From JBBTVI01 sp038063315 (lineage in GTDB: Bacteria; Patescibacteriota; Minisyncoccia; Sungbacterales; HO2-52-23), in the NCBI GenBank assembly GCA_038063315.1, contig JBBTVI010000031.1, positions 1-19,795 of the forward strand: 19,795 nt of DNA, in the 5' to 3' direction. Below are positions 13,072-19,795 of the stretch, piece after piece; the stretch's first letter is position 1, and the number at the start of each line of letters is the position of its first letter. Below the pieces are notes generated by a model that saw nothing but the letters and a program-made list of their open reading frames with translations, was not told where the DNA came from and ran no database searches. Made by a program: the position numbers and the translations under genes.

Positions 13072-13101
13072 ACCATATACTCCATACTGTATACTTCATA
13101 C
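13060..13101. repeat. Degenerate 7-bp tandem array (NNNATAC x 6)
   Basis: On the plus strand the units TCTATAC, GTCATAC, CATATAC, TCCATAC, TGTATAC and TTCATAC follow each other without a gap. The last four bases (ATAC) are invariant and the first three vary. On the gene strand this is GTATNNN. It fills the 46-bp spacer between pilC and the LamG pilin and contains the annotated start codon of the latter. Its role is unknown. Confidence 0.85.
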
Positions 13102-13117
13102 TCCCCCGAATTTACGG

Positions 13118-14215
13118 TCACGGATTGATGCCTCCGATCAAACTATAAATGGGCAGGATCACCGCTGTTGCGACCGCCACAACGCCGACCCAGATGATGA
13201 CAAGAAGAATCGGCTCCAAAGCCGTTGTCAAATCCTTCAGGGTCGCATCGGTCTTTTCTTCGTATGTTGCTCCGATCTCCATGAGGACGTTATCCAGTTT
13301 CCCTGATTGCTCGGCCGAGGAGATGAGATACCGCACCACCAGCGGAAATAATCCCCTGACTCCGGGATAGGTATCCATCGCTTCCTGAAACGTGTCGCCG
13401 CCCCGGATGCGGTCGCGGAGATGCGCGTAGAATTTTTGGTAGCGCGGGAAATTCGTCGCCTCCATGAGCGATTCCAAAGAACGTAAAACCGGCATGCCTG
13501 CGCGGAACAGCACCCCCAGAACATACCCGAAACGCGTCAGTTCGATTTCCTGAAGAAGCCCCCGTACGCCCGGGGTCTTGAAGAGCAACATAATGCCAAT
13601 CCAACGGGTCTTACGGTAAACAAAGACGCCGTAGATCAGAGTCCCGAAAGCCGCCAACCCTATCGGAACAACAACGACGCCGTATTTTCCCAAAAACCCT
13701 CCGATGCCAACCAGAATTCGTGTCGGCAGAGGAAGCGCAACGCCGAGCGACGCAAACACCGTCGCGAGCTTTGGAAGAGTGAACCACGAGACGCCGATGC
13801 CGACCGCAACAGTAATCGACAGTACGATCGCGGGATACATGACCGCTGAACGAACTTTGGACTTGAGCATCCGATCGCGCTTCTGCTGAGTAACGATCAC
13901 CTTAAGGTTGCCGCTTAAATTCCCGCTTTCCTCGCCGATCCGGAGAAGCGCGATTTGATAATCCGTAAAAAGCCCGGCGTCGCGGCAGGTTTGCCACAGG
14001 GGGACCCCCGCATCAATATCGGAGCGGATGCGCTCGATGAGCCGACGCGCGCCGCCCGAGCGGACTTCGGTACGGAGCGAGTTGAGCGCAAGCCCCATGC
14101 TCATCCCCGCGGAGATGAAAAGAGAGAGATTCTCCAGAATCATCACGCGGTCGCGGCGTACGCCCAGGCGCGGAAAAAATTTGTCAAAAACTGATCGGAG
14201 TGATTTGGATTTCAT
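13118..14215 (-). CDS. pilC: Type IV pilus inner-membrane platform protein PilC
   Basis: PilC (GspF family) is the membrane platform on which the ATPase PilB drives pilin assembly. The 365-aa protein has two T2SSF domains (about 27-145 and 230-350), each with a cytoplasmic helical bundle before a membrane part. The motifs LFISAGMSMGLALNSL and VLFRAGMPVLRSLESL are the paired starts of the two repeats, and IGEESGNL and AEQSGKLDNVL are the paired conserved turns. Membrane helices lie near 128-151, 178-203 and 340-360. It follows pilB but is separated from it by a 118-bp repeat (14260-14377). No ribosome binding site is clear. Confidence 0.93.
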   Translation of the reverse strand: MKSKSLRSVFDKFFPRLGVRRDRVMILENLSLFISAGMSMGLALNSLRTEVRSGGARRLIERIRSDIDAGVPLWQTCRDAGLFTDYQIALLRIGEESGNLSGNLKVIVTQQKRDRMLKSKVRSAVMYPAIVLSITVAVGIGVSWFTLPKLATVFASLGVALPLPTRILVGIGGFLGKYGVVVVPIGLAAFGTLIYGVFVYRKTRWIGIMLLFKTPGVRGLLQEIELTRFGYVLGVLFRAGMPVLRSLESLMEATNFPRYQKFYAHLRDRIRGGDTFQEAMDTYPGVRGLFPLVVRYLISSAEQSGKLDNVLMEIGATYEEKTDATLKDLTTALEPILLVIIWVGVVAVATAVILPIYSLIGGINP

Positions 14216-14259
14216 CGTATATTCTATCGATGTTAAAACAAAACGTCCCTTTTTCTTCT

Positions 14260-14377
14260 GTCATTCCGCGTCATGCCGGAGGCAGATCCGCCTCCGGCGG
14301 ACACGCGGGAATCCAGATTTCTTTTCTTTCCCCTTTCAAGAATTCAGAACCTGGACCCCCGCCTCCGCGGGGGTGAC
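14260..14377. repeat. Inverted-repeat element of a second family (GTCATTCCGCG...GGGGGTGAC)
   Basis: The ends are GTCATTCCGCG and CCGCGGGGGTGAC, matching at the GTCA/TGAC tips and CGCG. The left part holds a perfect 9-bp hairpin, GCCGGAGGC (14275-14283) against GCCTCCGGC (14290-14298), with a 6-nt loop. The middle carries GGGAATCCAG and a pyrimidine-rich tract. It differs from the GTCATTGCGAG elements in core and ends, and no flanking duplication is seen. It fills most of the pilB-pilC spacer (221 bp). Confidence 0.6.
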
Positions 14378-14436
14378 AACCAAAGACAATGATGACATTG
14401 CTGAAACCGTCATTTTGCTTTCAATATGACTATATT

Positions 14437-16125
14437 TTATGCGCTGCCGACGCGTCCGGCCTCAAGAAACTGCGGCGGGGGAGCGACGCGGCGCAATTCG
14501 TCTATGGTTGTCACGCCGTTCTGAACCTTGGCGATTCCGTCCTCAAAGAGCGACCGCGTACCCTGCTTGCGCGCAAGCACCATGATCTGCTGGGCCGTCG
14601 GATGGCGGAGGATCATATCGTGCATCTCGCCCGTAACGGAAATCATCTCAAAAAGTCCGATGAGGCCGCGATATCCCGTCTTGCCGCAACGCGAACACCC
14701 CTCCCCGCGATAAAACGTCGCCGAGTTCTCCGGCCAATATTTCACGATCTGGGGGTAGCGTTTCGCGAAAAGCCCTCCGCTCAGAACTTCGCTATACCGA
14801 CACGTCTCGCAAATCCGCCGCACCAGGCGCTGGGCGATGACGACCTTCAGCGTGGATGCAAGAAGAAACGGCTCGATACCCATCGAGAGGAGGCGGGGGA
14901 TTGCGGTCGCCGCGTCATTGGCGTGCAGCGTGGACAAAAGAAGGTGCCCGGTGAGCGCCGAGTTGACTGCGATCTCGGCGGTCTCGTGGTCCCGGATCTC
15001 GCCGACCAAAATGATGTCCGGATCCTGGCGCACGATGGCGCGGAGGCCCTTGGCGAACGTCAGCTCGGTCTCGGCATTCACCTGAATCTGATTCACGCCC
15101 GCGATTTTATACTCCACCGGGTCTTCAATGGTCGTGATATTGACCTCAGGCTGATGGACGATTTTCAAAAGCGCATACAGCGTCGTGGTTTTACCGGATC
15201 CCGTGGGCCCGGTCGTCAGGATCATACCGTACGGACGCCGGACAACCCGCATAATCAGATCCTGCTCGCGCGCGGAAAAACCCAGGTCAATCAGATTGAA
15301 GCCCTTGATGTAGCGCGTGAGCACGCGGATCGCGATCTTCTCGCCGTCGAGCGTCGGGATGACCGAAATACGAAGATCAAACTCGCCGCCCTCGCGCTTG
15401 TAGCGCATGGCTCCATCCTGGGCCGCGAAGTGTTCGTCAATCCGGAGGTGTGCCTGCACTTTGATGCGGTTGACGATATTCTCGTAATACTCCCTGGCGA
15501 TCCGCCCGGCCTCGTGCAACACGCCGTCAATGCGGAGGCGTATCACGGCGTCATGCTCCTGCGGCTCAAAATGGATGTCCGAAGCGTGATAGGCGATCGC
15601 ATCGTCAAAAACCGCGTCAATCAGTTTCGGAGCCGCCTGCGGCTCTTTTTCAACGATATCTTTGAACCGCGTCTCGAGCGGCGCGCGGTAATTGACGAAT
15701 GTCGCGTCAAGATCTTCGGGCAGGGAATAGGCGATCGTGATTTCACGCCTTGGGAGGATCTTTTGCATCGCGGACTTGAGCTCGGGCTCATCCGGATGAT
15801 CCGTCGCTATCGTGACGCGCCGCGCCTCCACAGTAAAAAGGACCGCCCGGAATTTCAGCGCCGCATCCTCCGGAATCTGGAGAACCTGCTCGCGGGAGGG
15901 AATGCGCGAATTCAAATCCGCGTACGGGACGCCGTAGGACTCCGCCATCGCCTGACCCACGAGGTCCTTTGTCAGTTCTCCCTCTTCAATAAGGTAATCA
16001 ATGACGCCGAGGCCCCTTTTTGACGCGCGGATCTTCGCCCGCCCAAAATCGAAGGGCGCGACATAATTGCCGTGGACCAAAATATCGCTTATTTTTTGAT
16101 CGTCGTAATAATCGGCGATAGCCAT
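14437..16125 (-). CDS. pilB: Type IV pilus assembly ATPase PilB
   Basis: PilB is the hexameric cytoplasmic ATPase that powers pilus extension. The 562-aa protein has the N-terminal MshEN-like region (about 35-145), then the secretion-ATPase core with Walker A GPTGSGKT (306-313), an Asp box beginning TIEDPVEY (332-339), Walker B ILVGEIRD (372-379) and a His box TGHLLLSTLHAND (392-404). Four cysteines (C439, C442, C477, C480) form the zinc site typical of extension ATPases and absent from PilT. The ATG at 16125 has no Shine-Dalgarno sequence. The 82 bp between it and the response regulator upstream carries a 7-bp repeat array and an inverted repeat. No pilT gene is in the window. Confidence 0.96.
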   Translation of the reverse strand: MAIADYYDDQKISDILVHGNYVAPFDFGRAKIRASKRGLGVIDYLIEEGELTKDLVGQAMAESYGVPYADLNSRIPSREQVLQIPEDAALKFRAVLFTVEARRVTIATDHPDEPELKSAMQKILPRREITIAYSLPEDLDATFVNYRAPLETRFKDIVEKEPQAAPKLIDAVFDDAIAYHASDIHFEPQEHDAVIRLRIDGVLHEAGRIAREYYENIVNRIKVQAHLRIDEHFAAQDGAMRYKREGGEFDLRISVIPTLDGEKIAIRVLTRYIKGFNLIDLGFSAREQDLIMRVVRRPYGMILTTGPTGSGKTTTLYALLKIVHQPEVNITTIEDPVEYKIAGVNQIQVNAETELTFAKGLRAIVRQDPDIILVGEIRDHETAEIAVNSALTGHLLLSTLHANDAATAIPRLLSMGIEPFLLASTLKVVIAQRLVRRICETCRYSEVLSGGLFAKRYPQIVKYWPENSATFYRGEGCSRCGKTGYRGLIGLFEMISVTGEMHDMILRHPTAQQIMVLARKQGTRSLFEDGIAKVQNGVTTIDELRRVAPPPQFLEAGRVGSA

Positions 16126-16142
16126 GAATGAATTATGGTGTT

Positions 16143-16182
16143 TGTATTATGAAATATGGATTCGGAATTTTCCCATAATACA
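16143..16182. repeat. 9-bp inverted repeat upstream of pilB
   Basis: TGTATTATG (16143-16151) and CATAATACA (16174-16182) are exact reverse complements with 22 nt between them. They lie 18-57 nt before the pilB start codon, where an operator or a leader hairpin would sit. The right arm overlaps the first two units of the 7-bp array. Confidence 0.5.
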
Positions 16183-16213
16183 TACTTCATATCCCATAAT
16201 ACCTGTCTCATGT
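16172..16213. repeat. Second degenerate 7-bp tandem array (NNCATNN) upstream of pilB
   Basis: On the plus strand the units CCCATAA, TACATAC, TTCATAT, CCCATAA, TACCTGT and CTCATGT are contiguous. CAT is kept in five of six units and the unit CCCATAA occurs twice, 21 bp apart. The register agrees with the array at 13060-13101. The array reaches into the stop codon of the response regulator. Confidence 0.6.
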
Positions 16214-16594
16214 CCCACCCTCAATCAACTGTTTAATCCGCGCAACTACATCCACCAATGGAGTCTGCGATTTTACCAAGTAATCGCTCGCCCCCAGAGT
16301 GCGGGCGCGCGCAATGTCCTGACGCTGGCCGAGATTGGACCAAATCAGTATCGGCGTTTTGTTTTCCCGTTCGCGCAGACGCTCCAGAACGGTAAATCCA
16401 TCCTGCTTTGGCATGACAAGATCAAGGACGATCAGACCGAAAGTGTCGCGCGCGAGAATATCCAGCGCCTGCTCGCCGTCCCCCGCGATCACGGTCTGGA
16501 ATCCCGAATGATGCAATTTCAATGCAAGCGCCCGGGCAATCGGCGCCTCATCCTCCACAATCAACACGCGCTTTTGTGCAGATACAGCATCCAT
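16208..16594 (-). CDS. Single-domain response regulator (receiver only)
   Basis: This is a 128-aa CheY-like receiver. The acidic pair is E14-D15 (IVEDEAP), the phosphorylation site is D58 (LIVLDLVMP), the switch Ser is S86 (ILIWSN) and the conserved Lys is K108 (YLVKS). There is no output domain, so it acts by protein contact, as PilG/PilH or CheY do. The frame is open upstream to 16729, but that part overlaps htpX; ATG 16594 gives the normal receiver start and lies 7 bp after the htpX stop. Lying between htpX and pilB, it is a good candidate to control the pilus motor or to serve one of the two kinases here, but the partner is not known. Confidence 0.9.
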   Translation of the reverse strand: MDAVSAQKRVLIVEDEAPIARALALKLHHSGFQTVIAGDGEQALDILARDTFGLIVLDLVMPKQDGFTVLERLRERENKTPILIWSNLGQRQDIARARTLGASDYLVKSQTPLVDVVARIKQLIEGGT

Positions 16595-16601
16595 ACGGAA
16601 G

Positions 16602-17531
16602 TCAACGTCCACGCAATGCCGCAATGCGCTCTTCAATCGGGGGATGGGTTGAAAAAATGCGGATAAGAAACGGCGTTCGCCTTTCGCGCTCGCCCCCACC
16701 GGGACGGTCCGCGCCGTAGGGATTTTCAAAAAAAAGATGGGCGGTTGCGTTTGTCGCGGTCCTTAACGGACGCGAGTGTGCCGCAATTTTCTCAAGCGCC
16801 GAGGCAAGCCCGTCAGGGAAACGGGTCAAAATCGCGCCTGACGCATCAGCCAGGAATTCACGACGCCGCGAAATGGCGAGATGGATAAGTGAGGCGATAA
16901 TGGGCGCCAAAACCGATAAAATAATTCCGATAAGCAAAAAAACTGCGTTCGCGCCGCCGCGGTCGTTGTCGCGCTCGCCTCCCATTGAACGGAACCATAA
17001 GGAGCGCATGAAAAAATCGGACATAATCGCAACGAACCCGACCAAAACCACGGCGACGGTGGAAACGAGCATATCGCGGTTGCCGATATGGGAGAGCTCA
17101 TGCGCAAGCACTCCTTCTAGTTCCGAACGATCAAGAATGTTGAGAAGCCCGGACGTCACGCAGACCACGGCGTGCGCCGGGTTCCGACCCGTGGCAAAGG
17201 CATTGGGCGCCGGATCGTCAATGAGATAAAAACGGGGCATGGCCAGGCCCGCCGTAATCGTCAGATTCTCAAGCACGCGATAAACTTCCGGATGCGACCG
17301 AAGATCCACCGGCCGCGCATGATGGAGCGCGAGGACGATTTTGTCCGAAAACCAGTAGCTTACGATATTCATGATAACGCTCAAGACCACCGCAAACGAC
17401 AAGATCGCGGGGTTGGCGTAGATGCGGCTGAAAACCCATCCGATGCCGATGACAACGCCGAAAAAGACCGCCATCAGGAGCCATGTTTTCCGGATATTGC
17501 TGGCCTCATGCGTATACAAATTTGCAGCCAT
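16602..17531 (-). CDS. htpX: Membrane zinc metalloprotease HtpX
   Basis: HtpX (peptidase M48) degrades damaged membrane proteins. The 309-aa protein starts MAANLYTHEASNIRKTW, typical of the family, with two membrane helices (about 17-35 and 42-60). The zinc motif HELSH is at 144-148, and the third ligand Glu lies in REFLADA (E225). Further membrane segments lie at about 155-172 and 195-222. The frame is open for another 106 codons upstream, but that stretch is repeat-derived, so ATG 17531 is chosen. The gene is downstream of lemA and the second kinase, a grouping common for lemA-htpX in these bacteria. Confidence 0.94.
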   Translation of the reverse strand: MAANLYTHEASNIRKTWLLMAVFFGVVIGIGWVFSRIYANPAILSFAVVLSVIMNIVSYWFSDKIVLALHHARPVDLRSHPEVYRVLENLTITAGLAMPRFYLIDDPAPNAFATGRNPAHAVVCVTSGLLNILDRSELEGVLAHELSHIGNRDMLVSTVAVVLVGFVAIMSDFFMRSLWFRSMGGERDNDRGGANAVFLLIGIILSVLAPIIASLIHLAISRRREFLADASGAILTRFPDGLASALEKIAAHSRPLRTATNATAHLFFENPYGADRPGGGERERRTPFLIRIFSTHPPIEERIAALRGR

Positions 17532-17583
17532 AAGTGATGCGAAGCCAAAAAAATTAGAAATTGTTGAAAAATCCCTTAAAGCC

Positions 17584-17764
17584 GTCATTGCGAGCGACCC
17601 CGAGTCTGTCGAGGGGGAGCGCGGCAATCCATAACGCGGAAACCCTGGATTGCTTCGTCGTCTGACTCCTCGCAATGACGGTCTCTCTGGATTGCGGAGC
17701 CTGTCCTGAGCGAAGTCGCGTCTGACGCGGCGAAGCGAAGGATCGTCTGACTCCTCGCAATGAC
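17584..17764. mobile_element. Composite GTCATTGCGAG palindromic element, copy 4 (without outer ends)
   Basis: It starts GTCATTGCGAG, passes a CTCGCAATGAC at about 17670-17680, continues with another GGATTGCGGAG arm and ends with a second CTCGCAATGAC at 17754-17764. The outer TAATCCCTCACAG ends of copies 1-3 are missing. It looks like one element plus a second half, so it is probably rearranged. It lies between the kinase stop (17779) and the htpX start and creates the false N-terminal extension of htpX. Confidence 0.6.
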
Positions 17765-17778
17765 TTCTTAGACGGTTT

Positions 17779-18999
17779 TTAAGACGCGCGGGAAGGAACG
17801 CCGAGTGCGGCCCGCTCCTTGAACGTGGGCGTTCCAAAGAACTCCTCAAACGGAATCTCCTTCATCGGAATCTCCTGCTTCTCCAAAGGGAGGAAAACGG
17901 TAAACGTCGAACCATGCCCCTCCTCTGAGTCCACCTCAATCGTCCCGCCATGACGTTGGATGACGTTTTGCGCGATAAAAAGTCCGAGTCCGGATCCATC
18001 CGGCTGAAGCAATATGGCCGCGGGCGAACGATAAAATTTCGAGAAAATCCTGTGGCGTTCCGACTCGGGAACTCCGATGCCCGTATCGCGCACCGATATC
18101 TCCATTTTCTTTTCGTGCTGATGCAAAGCCATTGTGACGGTGACCACTCCTTTTTCCGGAGTATACACGACGGCGTTGGAAATAATGTTGGCCAGCGCGA
18201 TGCCCAGGCGTTCCGGATCAATATACAGCGGAGGCGGTTCGGCGTGGGGCGGGACAAAATCCAGACGGATGCGCCGCTTCCTGGCCAGACCGCGAAACTG
18301 CCCCATTGCTTTTTCCACAACGTCGCTGATGTCGGAGTCGCGGAAATTATAACCGAACTTTCCTTCCTCAATGCGCGCAACATCCAAAAGGTCGTTAACA
18401 AGCTGAATCATGCGGTTCGTCGAGGCGTATCCGGCCGCGACGTCCTCTTTGAATTCCCCCAACTTATCACCCCTGTCCGTCAGTAGGCCAAAAATCCATT
18501 TAATGGCGGTCAGCGGGGTGCGCAGCTGATGCGCCGCAATCGAAATAAATTCGCTCTTGACCCTTGAGATTTCCTTCTCCCGTTGTTCCGTTTCCCGCCA
18601 GTACGCCACGATGTCCGAAACATTCTGCGCGACTTGCCCGAATTCATCAAGCCGCATAGGCGGCTGCTCGACATTAGTGACCCCCGATTTTCGCAAGCGT
18701 TTCAGCCAATCGCGAATCTCAATAATAGGAGAGGCATAGAGCTCACTCATTGCAACGGCGCCAGCAAAGATCAACAACAAAAGCATCACGCCGAAAACAA
18801 CCAGATACCAGTGTATCGCGCGGACGCCGTCGCGTATAGTAAGCGCGGTTTGCCCGGACGGATCGCTCTCTGTATCGGCAACGGTTTGTAGCAATGTTTC
18901 GTAATGCGCGGGAATATAAAGCAATACGGAAAACAACGGGAAAACCGCCAGCAGAAAAAAAACAAAAAGCAGCTTAACGCGTAAAGATTGATACCACAT
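17779..18999 (-). CDS. Membrane sensor histidine kinase with HAMP domain
   Basis: The 406-aa kinase has a first membrane helix (about 8-29), a short outer loop (about 30-63), a second helix (about 64-84), a HAMP-like linker (about 85-140), HisKA with His157 in AAHQLRTPLTAIKW, and HATPase_c with N-box NIISN (271-275), G1 DTGIG (305-309), F-box FSKFY and G2 GSGLGLF (335-341). The tail after about 375 is extra and holds no motif I recognise. It starts 26 bp after lemA, so both are probably on one transcript. The short outer loop suits sensing of the envelope or an accessory protein such as LemA, which is inference. Confidence 0.93.
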   Translation of the reverse strand: MWYQSLRVKLLFVFFLLAVFPLFSVLLYIPAHYETLLQTVADTESDPSGQTALTIRDGVRAIHWYLVVFGVMLLLLIFAGAVAMSELYASPIIEIRDWLKRLRKSGVTNVEQPPMRLDEFGQVAQNVSDIVAYWRETEQREKEISRVKSEFISIAAHQLRTPLTAIKWIFGLLTDRGDKLGEFKEDVAAGYASTNRMIQLVNDLLDVARIEEGKFGYNFRDSDISDVVEKAMGQFRGLARKRRIRLDFVPPHAEPPPLYIDPERLGIALANIISNAVVYTPEKGVVTVTMALHQHEKKMEISVRDTGIGVPESERHRIFSKFYRSPAAILLQPDGSGLGLFIAQNVIQRHGGTIEVDSEEGHGSTFTVFLPLEKQEIPMKEIPFEEFFGTPTFKERAALGVPSRAS

Positions 19000-19025
19000 G
19001 CCGTAATTGCATTATTGAGAACAAT

Positions 19026-19583
19026 TCAAAACACGACTTTCACCGGCTGTTGCGCCGCATCCGCGTCATCCAGATCGAAAAATTCCCGCTTGACGAATCC
19101 GAACATACCCGCGACCGTATTGGACGGAAAGGAATCAATTTTGACGTTGAAATCGCGCACCTGCGCATTGTAGAATCGCCGGGCCGCCTGAATTTTGTTT
19201 TCCGTATCCGCAAGCTCACGCTGTAAATCCAAAAAATTCACATTGGCCTTGAGATCCGGATAACTCTCCGCGACCGCAAAAAGCGTCTTGAGAGTGCTCG
19301 TCAGCGCATTTTCCGCCGCCGCGTGCTCACGCGCGGTCCCGGCTCCGAGCGCGTTCGTCCGCGCCGCAGTCACACTCTCCAACACGTTTTTTTCGTGTCC
19401 GGCGTATCCTTTGACCGTTTCCACGACATTAGGAATCAGGTCGTAGCGGCGCTTCAACTGCACCTCAATATCGGACCACGCCTCTTTAATCCGCATTCGG
19501 CTGCGCACAAGACCGTTGTAAATTGCGACAAACCAAACCACCAGGACAGCAACGATTCCGCCGACAATATATAGTCCGTTCAT
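19026..19583 (-). CDS. lemA: LemA family protein
   Basis: LemA proteins are membrane-anchored, coiled helical proteins of unsettled function, often encoded with HtpX-type proteases. The 185-aa protein has an N-terminal membrane helix (about 4-24), then AIYNGLVRSRMRIKEAWSDI and QLKRRYDLIPNVVETVKGY, the family signature. The Ala-rich helices (SVTAARTNA) and the RRFYNAQVRDFN and FPSNTVAGMFGF motifs near the C-terminus are also present. Length is normal. A weak promoter is possible 54 nt upstream. The histidine kinase and htpX follow on the same strand. Confidence 0.94.
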   Translation of the reverse strand: MNGLYIVGGIVAVLVVWFVAIYNGLVRSRMRIKEAWSDIEVQLKRRYDLIPNVVETVKGYAGHEKNVLESVTAARTNALGAGTAREHAAAENALTSTLKTLFAVAESYPDLKANVNFLDLQRELADTENKIQAARRFYNAQVRDFNVKIDSFPSNTVAGMFGFVKREFFDLDDADAAQQPVKVVF

Positions 19584-19637
19584 ATTTGTTGTTTTGAGAC
19601 CATAAACAATCGGATAAACCGACCTTGCATTGCCATT

Positions 19638-19667
19638 ATTTTACCACACTCGTAAACCCTGGCGCAA
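19638..19667 (-). promoter_or_regulatory. Candidate lemA promoter
   Basis: On the minus strand TTGCGC (19667-19662), an 18-nt spacer and TAAAAT (19643-19638) precede lemA by about 54 nt. The -10 matches consensus at 5 of 6 positions and the -35 at 3 of 6. It is tentative, but the TTGC core is shared with the other promoters seen here. Confidence 0.3.
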
Positions 19668-19678
19668 CGCACACTTGT

Positions 19679-19795
19679 GTAATCCCTCACAGCCCCACCA
19701 ACGCCGCGCTATTACATGCGTCATTGCGAGGAGGCCTGCCGCAGGACGACGAAGCAATCCAGCAGAAATACTGGATTGCCGCGCTCCCCCTCGAC
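19679..19795. mobile_element. Palindromic MITE-like element, copy 5 (cut by the window end)
   Basis: It begins GTAATCCCTCACAGCCCC, has GTCATTGCGAG about 42 nt further in and the GACGACGAAGCAATCC arm, then ATTGCCGCGCTCCCCCTCGAC at the window edge (given here only to show the CCCCTCGA arm type). The right end lies outside. It is upstream of lemA by about 95 bp. Confidence 0.65.

Noticed and set aside
13060..13101. CRISPR-like interpretation of the heptad array
   Set aside because: The unit is 7 bp with no unique spacers of 30 bp or so. It is a short tandem array, and no CRISPR array or cas gene is in the window.
14389..16023. 544-codon rightward frame opposite pilB
   Set aside because: It is the antisense shadow of pilB, which has all ATPase motifs. 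The long open frame is a by-product of biased codon use.
16595..16729. Longer response regulator starting at 16729
   Set aside because: The added 45 residues overlap the htpX 3' end and do not resemble a receiver. ATG 16594 gives the normal start.
17532..17849. 106-codon N-terminal extension of htpX
   Set aside because: The extension is a translation of repeat copy 4 (HCEESDD, SGSLAMT-type peptides). HtpX proteins start with the MAANLYTHEASNIRK sequence at 17531.

Overview
The window looks like a chromosome fragment of a Patescibacteria/CPR (Parcubacteria-like) bacterium. The reasons are a short EF-Ts (194 aa), an S2 with an N-terminal extension, start codons almost all lacking a Shine-Dalgarno sequence, a compact type IV pilus locus with LamG-bearing minor pilins, and the LemA/HtpX pair common in these genomes. 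UGA is used as a stop (for example rpsB and tsf), so the genetic code is the standard one. These are inferences from protein character, not from a database search.

Layout. Positions 1-106 hold the start of a possible membrane protein in DNA that is far more GC-rich than the rest. Positions 249-3561 are a translation block: rpmE and prfA leave leftward, and rpsB, tsf and a small membrane protein leave rightward, from a 66-bp divergent promoter region. Positions 3563-5756 hold four tRNAs (Thr, Tyr, Val, Ser), an MFS exporter and two copies of a small palindromic element. A PAS-type histidine kinase follows (5756-7093), then a 41-bp perfect palindrome and a tiny cysteine-rich reading frame. Positions 7395-16125 are a leftward type IV pilus cluster: pilB, pilC, two large minor pilins carrying LamG, FN3 or DUF2341 domains, two small minor pilins and a major-type pilin. 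Positions 16208-19583, also leftward, hold lemA, a HAMP histidine kinase, htpX and a single-domain response regulator.

How it fits together. PilB (ATPase) and PilC (platform) would assemble the pilin. The minor pilins carry lectin-like (LamG) and FN3 modules that probably form an adhesive tip for attachment to a host or surface. The response regulator just upstream of pilB, and the kinases nearby, could link envelope state (LemA/HtpX) to pilus activity, but that link is inferred only from gene order.

Most notable: (i) a non-autonomous, transposon-like palindromic element present several times, two copies with 8-bp target duplications, one of them lying between a good promoter and the main pilin gene; (ii) two degenerate 7-bp tandem arrays in the spacers in front of pilB and the large LamG pilin; (iii) a LamG domain nested inside a FimT/GspH pilin fold; (iv) a mirror-symmetric divergent promoter in which one palindromic -35 box may serve two leaderless ribosomal-protein mRNAs.
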